A DNA stretch of 12,546 nt from an archaeon (lineage in GTDB: Archaea > Iainarchaeota > Iainarchaeia > Iainarchaeales > Iainarchaeaceae). Shown here in pieces: positions 7,206 through 12,546 of this stretch. Position 1 is the stretch's first letter, and each line of letters starts with the position of its first letter. The DNA lies in the NCBI GenBank assembly GCA_024653865.1, contig JANLHD010000131.1, positions 1 through 12,546 on the forward strand. The letters run 5' to 3'. The notes under the pieces were generated by a model. That model was not told where the DNA came from, ran no database searches, and saw only the letters and a program-made list of their open reading frames with translations. The position numbers were made by a program, and so were the translations under genes.

Positions 7206-7417
7206 AAACTCGTTTAGGTTCGCACTTTGCTTTTCCAATGCAATGGCTCTAAAGCCAACGCCATGCGTAAAGAGTGATGAACTTTATAAAAATAGTGTCA
7301 AGAAGGAGCCGATGGCTCTCTATTTCAGAAAGCTTCTTGCCAAAGTAAATCCCTTCTGGCCATACAACAATTAGCGTGCCCCTAAATATTTAAAGCTAAC
7401 TAAAAGGGCAAAAGTGC
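7206..7417. other. Intergenic stretch between the helical-protein gene and tRNA-Trp leader
   Basis: This stretch has no convincing gene. It holds two TATA-like boxes (7283-7292, and TTTAAATATTTA near 7381-7394) and two small hairpins. One is TGGCT-TTAG-AGCCA (around 7243-7256, minus) and the other GAGCC-ATC-GGCTC (around 7305-7318). Short ORFs of 16 codons (minus, 7214-7264) and 43 codons (plus, 7243-7374) are possible but unproven. T-runs after the stop at 7418 (TTTT twice) may end the upstream transcript. Confidence 0.5.
7283..7292 (-). promoter_or_regulatory. TATA-like box, candidate promoter for the leader/tRNA-Trp
   Basis: TTTTTATAAA on the minus strand predicts a transcription start near 7262-7265. 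It is the nearest good TATA box upstream of the tRNA, leaving a leader of about 110 bases. Its core is nearly symmetric, so plus-strand use cannot be excluded. No clear purine-rich BRE precedes it. Confidence 0.4.
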
Positions 7418-7786
7418 TCATGAGAGGGTTTCTTTTATAGAATTGAGTTTTTGCCACCCGTATTGCTTTGAAAGGCCCGAAAGTTCGCGCTTAAGGGGCT
7501 CGTATGCGTCCTTGATTGCTTCCCGAAGTTCGCGGCTTTTTTCCTCCCCTATTTTTGATTCGAGGTTTATGAGTTTTATTTCAAATGTGGTGGCCTCTTT
7601 TTGGAGGCCTTCGAGCTGCTTCTCAATGAACCTCATTTCGGAAAGCCCAAGGCTTGGGGATTCCCTGCCAATTTGCGAAAGCGCCTCTGTGAGCTGGTGG
7701 ATGTCAACAACAAGCCCTCCCACAAGCATGTGCAAGTGGCGCTCGAGGTGCCTCTCATCGGTTTTCCCAAAATATTTTTCTATCAT
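7418..7786 (-). CDS. Small helical (coiled-coil-like) protein of unknown function
   Basis: I do not recognise this 122-residue protein. It is charged and almost wholly helical in appearance. An N-terminal segment has several His (13, 17, 19, near HLERHLHMLVGGLV). A long helix with heptad-like Leu/Ile spacing (about 50-85: EKQLEGLQKEATTFEIKL and onward) follows, and a third helix runs at about 85-112. There is no signal peptide or membrane span. The ATG at 7786 lies seven bases after the dehydrogenase stop, so the two are probably co-transcribed. It could be a small partner or an unrelated structural protein; nothing in the sequence decides. Confidence 0.75.
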   Translation of the reverse strand: MIEKYFGKTDERHLERHLHMLVGGLVVDIHQLTEALSQIGRESPSLGLSEMRFIEKQLEGLQKEATTFEIKLINLESKIGEEKSRELREAIKDAYEPLKRELSGLSKQYGWQKLNSIKETLS

Positions 7787-7793
7787 GGCAAAA

Positions 7794-9077
7794 CTAGTGA
7801 TTTTTTGGGTTTATTTTTTGCTTGGGCTTCAAATGCCCGCGGTCGCGTTCCGCCGCAAGTATGCGCTTCACCGCGACAATATATGCGGCCTTGCGGTAGG
7901 AGCTCTTTTCCTCGATCCTCGACTCTTCGGTGCGCGCAAAAGCCTTGATCATGATGTTCTCGAGCTTTTGGTTTACTTCATCCTCCTCCCAGTAAAGGTT
8001 GGTGGTGTTCTGCGCCCACTCAAAATAGCTCACCACAACCCCGCCCGCATTCGCGAGTATATCCGGGAGCACAATAACCCCATTTTTTTCAAAATAATCA
8101 TCCGCCGCGGCCGAAAGCGGGCCGTTTGCGAGCTCGAGAATGGTTTTTGTCCTAACTTTTTCCATGTTTTTTTCATTCACAATGTTTTCAACGGAGGCCG
8201 GCACCAGTACATCAACATCCAATTCCACGAGCTCCTCGTTTGAAATGTTTTTTCCGACGCCAATTTCCTGCAATTTTTTTCCGTTGGCGGTTTCGGCAAG
8301 AAGTTTTTGCACATCAAGCCCCTTTGGGTCATATACGCCGCCGCGCGAATCCGACACGGCAACAATTTTCATTCCCCATTCAAAGAGGATGCGAGCCAGG
8401 TTTCCCCCGACGTTCCCGAACCCGTGGATTGCAACGCCCATGCCCTTTAATTTTTTGTCCTTTTTTTTCATGAACTCGCGAAGCACAATCGCGCCCCCAA
8501 GCGAAGTCGAATATGTCCGGCCCTTGCTTCCGCCAATGGAAAGCGGCTTTCCCGTAATCACGCCCGGCGCCTTGTAGCCCACAATTTTTTCGTACTCATC
8601 CATCATCCAGCCCATAATCTTGGGGGTAGTGTTCACATCCGGCGCGGGAATGTCCTTTTTCGGGCCTATAAATTCAGCGTACTCTCTGATGTAATTCCTG
8701 CTGAGCCTCTCAAGTTCTCCCTCGCTAAGAAGCTTCGGGTCGACCTTTATGCCGCCCTTTGCCCCCCCGAACGGGACGTTCACGAGCGCGCACTTTAGGC
8801 TCATTAAAAACGCGAGTTCCTTGATTTCGTTCATGTGGATTTCAGGGTGGAAGCGAATTCCTCCCTTTGTCGGCCCGCGCGCATCGTTGTATTGAATTCT
8901 ATAAGAGGGAAAAATCCTGATGTCGCCATTGTCCATTCGCATGGGAATATTGATGTTAATCACGCGCTTTGGCTGGTTTAGGATGAAGAGCTCGAGGTCG
9001 GTTAGGCTCTTTACCTGCGCAATTTTGTTCAATTGCACCCTGCACACTTCGCACACGACTTCGTTATGTTCCTGCAT
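7794..9077 (-). CDS. gdhA: Glutamate dehydrogenase (Glu/Leu/Phe/Val dehydrogenase family)
   Basis: The enzyme catalyses reversible oxidative deamination of glutamate to 2-oxoglutarate and ammonia with NAD(P). From ATG 9077 it has 427 residues, close to archaeal GDH of about 420. Substrate-domain motifs are GPTKGGIRFHP (68-78), MSLKCAL with Lys95, PFGGAKGGI with the catalytic Lys107, and Asp147 in PAPDVNT. The Rossmann domain has GFGNVGG (219-225) and Asp243 at the end of strand two, which does not settle NAD versus NADP. A longer reading from TTG 9104 is less likely because the TATA-like box at 9117-9128 would start RNA near 9095, inside that extension. Leu or Phe dehydrogenase is possible by family, but the pattern and length look like GDH. 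It could supply glutamate for amination reactions. Confidence 0.92.
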   Translation of the reverse strand: MQEHNEVVCEVCRVQLNKIAQVKSLTDLELFILNQPKRVININIPMRMDNGDIRIFPSYRIQYNDARGPTKGGIRFHPEIHMNEIKELAFLMSLKCALVNVPFGGAKGGIKVDPKLLSEGELERLSRNYIREYAEFIGPKKDIPAPDVNTTPKIMGWMMDEYEKIVGYKAPGVITGKPLSIGGSKGRTYSTSLGGAIVLREFMKKKDKKLKGMGVAIHGFGNVGGNLARILFEWGMKIVAVSDSRGGVYDPKGLDVQKLLAETANGKKLQEIGVGKNISNEELVELDVDVLVPASVENIVNEKNMEKVRTKTILELANGPLSAAADDYFEKNGVIVLPDILANAGGVVVSYFEWAQNTTNLYWEEDEVNQKLENIMIKAFARTEESRIEEKSSYRKAAYIVAVKRILAAERDRGHLKPKQKINPKNH

Positions 9078-9116
9078 TGCCGTCAAAACCAGACCACTAA
9101 CCAATTGGCTCCTAGG

Positions 9117-9128
9117 TTATATTAAAAT
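9117..9128 (-). promoter_or_regulatory. TATA-like promoter element for the glutamate dehydrogenase unit
   Basis: TTTTAATATAAC on the minus strand would place the transcription start about 25 bases on, near 9095. That leaves a leader of roughly 18 bases before ATG 9077. It follows the T-tract that ends the upstream unit. Confidence 0.5.
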
Positions 9129-9137
9129 TTGTGGTGC

Positions 9138-9148
9138 AAAAAATAAAA
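9138..9148 (-). terminator. T-tract terminator after the histidine phosphatase gene
   Basis: TTTTATTTTTT begins directly after the stop codon (9151-9149), as in archaeal T-tract termination. There is no hairpin. It separates the DAHP synthase unit from the dehydrogenase promoter just downstream. Confidence 0.55.
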
Positions 9149-9787
9149 TTAAACAAGGTCGGGGCGCGTGTAAAAACCGTCCCCGGTTATTCCGGAGTCA
9201 ACCCTTGCGTACCTGATTTTGGTTGTGTGCGGGCCGTAATCAATGAAATAAACGCAGTCGTTGGGAAGCGTCACCTTCATTTTCTCTATTGGGGGAATGC
9301 CAAGAAGGCTGCCGATAATGAGCCTGCCAATTCCCTGGTGCGTAACCACCAGAATGCACCTGCTCGAATACTTCTCGCGGAACTCCGCGAGCATGGGCTT
9401 TACCCGCGCCTCATCCGCATGCGCAAAGCTCTCGCCGTTTGCGTGCGCATAATCGTACTTGGATTTTTCCCGCTCCTCCCAAATTCCCGGAAAGCGATTT
9501 TTTATTTCCAAAACAGTGTGGCCCTCGAGAAAGCCGTAATTGATTTCCCGCAGGTCCTCGCGTATTTTCACCGGCAATTTGTGGGGCTTCGAAATTATTT
9601 TTGCGGTCTGCATGCAGCGATTGCGCGGCGAGGAAAAAACATAATCGATTTCCTCTTTCTTCAAAAGTTCGGAAATGAGTAGGGCCTGTTTTTTTCCGGA
9701 TTCGTTGATGCTGGTTTCGGTCGTGCCCTGATATCTGTGCTCATTGTTATAATCCGTTTCCCCGTGCCTGCACAAAATTAGCTTCAT
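9149..9787 (-). CDS. Histidine phosphatase superfamily protein (phosphoglycerate mutase-like)
   Basis: This 212-residue protein belongs to the branch-1 histidine phosphatases, which form a phosphohistidine during catalysis. RHGET (7-11) carries the nucleophile His8. SSPRNRCMQTA (52-62) gives the phosphate-binding Arg, Glu81 in REINYG is the likely acid, and VVTHQG has the second His, His150. The size suits GpmB-like phosphatases or alpha-ribazole phosphatase as well as a cofactor-dependent mutase. The substrate cannot be read from sequence. Its ATG abuts the DAHP synthase stop with no gap, so the two are co-translated. A role in supplying 2-phosphoglycerate and hence phosphoenolpyruvate for DAHP synthase is possible but inferred. 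Confidence 0.88.
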   Translation of the reverse strand: MKLILCRHGETDYNNEHRYQGTTETSINESGKKQALLISELLKKEEIDYVFSSPRNRCMQTAKIISKPHKLPVKIREDLREINYGFLEGHTVLEIKNRFPGIWEEREKSKYDYAHANGESFAHADEARVKPMLAEFREKYSSRCILVVTHQGIGRLIIGSLLGIPPIEKMKVTLPNDCVYFIDYGPHTTKIRYARVDSGITGDGFYTRPDLV

Positions 9788-10804
9788 TCACACCAGCTTT
9801 CTGCCGACTGCCTGCGCCACCAACTTCAGCTCCGCGTAAAGCTTCTCGAATTCCGGGATTCGCAGCTGCTGCGCCTGGTCGCTCAAAGCGTTCTCCGGGT
9901 CGTTGTGGACCTCAATCATAAGGCCATCCGCGCCCACGGCAATGGACGCCTTGCTAAGAGCAGGTATTGGCCCGCGCTTTCCCGCCGCATGGCATGGGTC
10001 AACAATCACCGGCAAATGAGTGAGGCTTTTCACCAATGGAATTACGCTAAGGTTCAGCGTGTTGCGCGTAAGCGGCTCGAATGTGCGAATTCCCCGCTCG
10101 CACAAAATCACGTTGTTGTTCCCCTCGTTCATGATGTACTCGGCGGCGAATAGCCACTCGTCAACCGTTGTCGAAACCCCGTTCTTGAGAATCACCGGCT
10201 TGTCTACTTTGCCGACTTCCTTTAGCAAATCAAAGTTCTGTGTGTTCCTCGCGCCAACGCGAAGCATGTCCACGTGCTTTGCAACGACCTCGACATTGCG
10301 CGGGTCCATTACCTCGGTTTCCGTGACAAGGTCCAGTTCCCTGCCAACTTTTTGGATGATTTTAAGCCCCTTTACCCCAAGGCCCTGGAATGCATAAGGC
10401 GAAGTGCGGGGCTTGTACGCCGAGCTGCGAAAAACCTTTACTCCCATTTTTTTGAGCGCCGTTGCAATCGTGAACATTTGTTCCTCGGACTCGCAAGAGC
10501 AAGGCCCGGCAATCATTACAATGTCATTTCCCCCGAACTCCACGCCCTTAACTTTTACAATCGTATTATCCGGATGCACTTCCCTTCCGACGCGCTTGTA
10601 TGGCTTTTGGATGGGCATAACTTTTTCCACAAAATCAAGGCCCAAAATTATTTCTTTTTCAAGCCTTGCCTCGTCGCCGATTACGCCGACAATGGTTTTT
10701 TCAGTGCCCTTTGAAACGTGCGCCTGAAGGCCTTTTTTTTCTATTATGTCAACCACGTGATCCAAATTCTTTTGGGAAACATCCTTTTTCATCACAATTA
10801 TCAT
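9788..10804 (-). CDS. aroF: 3-deoxy-7-phosphoheptulonate (DAHP) synthase, type I-beta with N-terminal regulatory domain
   Basis: The enzyme condenses phosphoenolpyruvate and erythrose 4-phosphate into DAHP, the first step of the shikimate pathway. From ATG 10804 it has 338 residues, the same length as the Thermotoga maritima enzyme as I recall it. Its metal ligands fall at the same numbers, Cys102, His272, Glu298 and Asp309. Substrate motifs are GPCS (100-103), KPRTSPY (131-137), LKNG and CERGI. Residues 1-65 form a ferredoxin-like domain of the kind that gives Tyr/Phe feedback inhibition in T. maritima. No chorismate mutase domain is attached. A TTG codon just before the ATG is a weaker start. 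It follows transketolase by 48 bases and is tightly joined to the phosphatase gene after it. Confidence 0.97.
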   Translation of the reverse strand: MIIVMKKDVSQKNLDHVVDIIEKKGLQAHVSKGTEKTIVGVIGDEARLEKEIILGLDFVEKVMPIQKPYKRVGREVHPDNTIVKVKGVEFGGNDIVMIAGPCSCESEEQMFTIATALKKMGVKVFRSSAYKPRTSPYAFQGLGVKGLKIIQKVGRELDLVTETEVMDPRNVEVVAKHVDMLRVGARNTQNFDLLKEVGKVDKPVILKNGVSTTVDEWLFAAEYIMNEGNNNVILCERGIRTFEPLTRNTLNLSVIPLVKSLTHLPVIVDPCHAAGKRGPIPALSKASIAVGADGLMIEVHNDPENALSDQAQQLRIPEFEKLYAELKLVAQAVGRKLV

Positions 10805-10841
10805 CAAAAAAACCCCTTTGCAATCATTTCTTTTTCAAGAA

Positions 10842-10850
10842 CAATTAAAT
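10842..10850 (-). promoter_or_regulatory. TATA-like element before the DAHP synthase gene
   Basis: TATTTAATT just after the transketolase stop would place a transcription start near 10820, giving a short leader that contains GGGG eight bases before ATG 10804. The gene may thus have its own promoter as well as read-through from transketolase. Confidence 0.4.
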
Positions 10851-10852
10851 AC

Positions 10853-12546
10853 CTAACCTTGTGCCACCTTTTTTGCGGCATCAACAATTGCCTTGGCATC
10901 AATGCCGTACGCGGAAATGAGCTCTTCAGGCTTTCCCGAGTGCGGTATTCCGCAAACACCCAGGCTCTTTACCTCTATGCCGAAGCCCGAAACCGCGGCG
11001 GCAAGCATTTCTCCCATTCCCCCCGCCCTTCTGTGGTCCTCCGCAACAACGACCTTGGAGCCGTGCTTTTTCGCGAATTCCGCGAACTTCGCCTTGTTGA
11101 ACGGCTTTACACAGTACAGGTCAATGACAGCCGAATTTATTCCATTCTCCTTTAATTTCGCGTGCGCCAAAAGCGCCTCGTGCAAGGTGATTCCCGCGCC
11201 AACCAAAACCACTGAATCTTTTGCCGACTCCTTTAGGACCTTGAACTCGCCTTCGGGAAATTCCTCGCCCGCGGAATAAATGATTGGGGTTTTCGCCCGT
11301 GTGGTGCGGATATACTTTATGCCTTTGAGGCGCGAACACAATTCCACTATTTTTTCCGTCGCATTTGCATCGCTGGGGTAAAAAACTTTCGCGTTCGGAA
11401 GCGTCCTGAACATTGCAATGTCCTCAAGGCCCATCTGCGAGGCACCATCTTCCCCAATCGAGACCCCCGCGTGCGAACCCGAAACCGTGAAGCTTGCGCT
11501 TGAAAGCGCCCCCATCCTGATTTGGTCAAAAGCCCTGGAGAGGAATGCCGCGAACGTGCTCGCGTAGGGAACAAATCCCTTCACCGACATTCCAAGCGCC
11601 ATGCCAATCATGTTCTGCTCGCCAATGAATGCCTCGACATACTGATCCGGTTCGCTTTCCCTGACTTTTTCCGAAAAAGTGGAGTTGCTCACTTCTGCAT
11701 CGATTGCAATAATGCGCGGGTTCGATTCCGCGAGGTTCTTTAACCCAGAGCCATAACCCTGCCTTGTCGCAACCTCCTCACCCATCTTGTACCCGGTAAA
11801 TTTCATTTTTGCGGGAATCACTTTTTCCTCACCCGCGCCTTTTGGCTTTGCGATTTCAACCTTCGGGAAATCCATGTCGGGAAGTTCTAGCAGCGCCGCC
11901 TCAAGCCGATCCTTTGGAACCGGCTTTCCGTGCCAACCATCCTTGTTTTCGAGGAATGAAACCCCCTTTCCCTTGAATGTTTTTGCTATAATGAAAAGCG
12001 GCTTGCTTGATTTTCTCTCGGCCTTTAGCGCCTCAAGGACCTGGCTTATGTCATGTCCGTCGATTACGATTGCGTCCCAACCAAATGCCCTGGCCCTCTT
12101 TTCATATTCGCCCACGTGGTGGCCAACCATGGTCTCTCTGCTCTGCCCAAGCCTGTTCGCGTCGAGTATCGCAACAAGCCTGTCAAGCTTGTAATATGCG
12201 CCAAGCTGCATTGCCTCATAAACAGAGCCCTCCGCCATTTCCGAGTCCCCGAGGAGCACGAAAGTGCGGTTCTTTTTCCCGAGCTTTTTTGAAGCAAGTG
12301 CCATACCAACGCCAATGCCAAGGCCCTGTCCCAAAGAGCCAGTCCCGACTTTAATATAATTCAAAGAACCGGGCATTGGGTGGCCTTCGAGCGGGGAATC
12401 AAATTTTCTAAGCGAAAGCAAATCCTGTTTTATCGCCCCTGCATGATAGAGGCACGAGTAAAGTATGGGCGCCGCGTGGCCCTTGCTTAGGACAAACTCG
12501 TCGTTCTCGGGATTGTGTGGGTCGGTAATATCATAGGACATTTCCT
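10853..12546 (-). CDS. tkt: Transketolase, single-chain, N-terminus cut by window edge
   Basis: Transketolase moves two-carbon units between sugar phosphates with thiamine diphosphate (ThDP) and makes erythrose 4-phosphate for DAHP synthase. The frame is open at the right edge. The first visible Met is not the start, because about 60 residues of the usual N-terminus are missing. Numbered from that Met, the ThDP domain shows FVLSKGHAAP (16-25), GTGSLGQGL (66-74) and the ThDP/metal motif GDSEMAEG (98-105) through to LDAN (126-129). The pyrimidine domain has the catalytic Glu308 in FIGEQNM and His357 in GSHAGVSIGEDG, and a C-terminal domain follows. Both halves are in one chain, whereas many archaea encode them as two genes. 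Dihydroxyacetone or DXP synthase are less likely given LSKGHAAP and SHAGVSIGEDG. Confidence 0.95.
   Translation of the reverse strand, partial: EMSYDITDPHNPENDEFVLSKGHAAPILYSCLYHAGAIKQDLLSLRKFDSPLEGHPMPGSLNYIKVGTGSLGQGLGIGVGMALASKKLGKKNRTFVLLGDSEMAEGSVYEAMQLGAYYKLDRLVAILDANRLGQSRETMVGHHVGEYEKRARAFGWDAIVIDGHDISQVLEALKAERKSSKPLFIIAKTFKGKGVSFLENKDGWHGKPVPKDRLEAALLELPDMDFPKVEIAKPKGAGEEKVIPAKMKFTGYKMGEEVATRQGYGSGLKNLAESNPRIIAIDAEVSNSTFSEKVRESEPDQYVEAFIGEQNMIGMALGMSVKGFVPYASTFAAFLSRAFDQIRMGALSSASFTVSGSHAGVSIGEDGASQMGLEDIAMFRTLPNAKVFYPSDANATEKIVELCSRLKGIKYIRTTRAKTPIIYSAGEEFPEGEFKVLKESAKDSVVLVGAGITLHEALLAHAKLKENGINSAVIDLYCVKPFNKAKFAEFAKKHGSKVVVAEDHRRAGGMGEMLAAAVSGFGIEVKSLGVCGIPHSGKPEELISAYGIDAKAIVDAAKKVAQG

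Noticed and set aside
7271..7340. C/D box sRNA on the plus strand suggested by GTGATGA near 7274
   Set aside because: No CTGA D box or D'/C' pair occurs at the right distance.
6940..7374. Plus-strand ORF of 144 codons
   Set aside because: It runs antisense through the start of trpE and the whole tRNA-Trp gene, and its product shows no coherent pattern. Only its last 43 codons lie in free sequence.
9078..9104. N-terminal extension of glutamate dehydrogenase from TTG 9104
   Set aside because: The start is TTG, the added residues are not typical of the family, and the predicted transcription start falls inside the extension.
9131..9682. Plus-strand ORF of 183 codons
   Set aside because: It is antisense to the histidine phosphatase gene with its full catalytic motifs, so it is a frame shadow.
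1..12546. Mobile elements, CRISPR arrays, attachment sites or origins
   Set aside because: I saw no transposase, integrase, regular direct repeats or terminal inverted repeats. The tRNA gene has no duplicated 3' end nearby that would suggest integration.

Overview
The window looks like a stretch of an archaeal chromosome, with every convincing gene on the minus strand. The archaeal signs are direct. A tRNA-Trp carries a 26-nt intron at position 37/38 with an exact bulge-helix-bulge splice motif and no encoded CCA. A/T-rich TATA-like boxes lie about 25 bases before some starts, and T-tracts rather than bacterial hairpins follow transcripts. I cannot place the lineage firmly. An uncultured DPANN-type or related archaeon is a guess.

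In transcription order (high to low coordinates) the first block is central and shikimate metabolism. It holds a transketolase cut by the right edge (10853-12546), a type I-beta DAHP synthase with an N-terminal ferredoxin-like domain (9791-10804, plus stop) and a histidine phosphatase of the phosphoglycerate mutase superfamily that abuts it (9149-9787). Transketolase supplies the erythrose 4-phosphate that DAHP synthase condenses with phosphoenolpyruvate, so the pair forms the entry to aromatic synthesis. A second short unit follows: a Glu-type amino-acid dehydrogenase (start best placed at 9077) and, 7 bases later, a 122-residue helical protein of unknown function.

Next comes a non-coding stretch of about 265 bases (7153-7417) with TATA-like boxes and a GC-rich double hairpin, which ends exactly at the 5' end of the intron-containing tRNA-Trp (7054-7152). 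Right after the tRNA lies a T-tract that can pair with an A/G-tract in front of trpE.

The rest of the window is one compact tryptophan operon, trpE-trpG-trpD-trpC/F(fused)-trpB-X-trpA. Junctions overlap by 4 to 8 bases, apart from trpD/trpC, which is bridged by a 7-codon mini-ORF. It encodes all enzymes from chorismate to tryptophan; trpA runs off the left edge. X (742-1134) is an unrecognised 130-residue protein placed between the two tryptophan synthase subunit genes and joined to both by ATGA overlaps. The visible biosynthetic enzymes contain a single tryptophan in roughly 2,190 residues, whereas X has three in 130.

The most interesting parts are the tRNA-Trp/leader/trp operon arrangement, which could be a tRNA-linked control region, and the unknown X protein. 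Both functional readings are inference.
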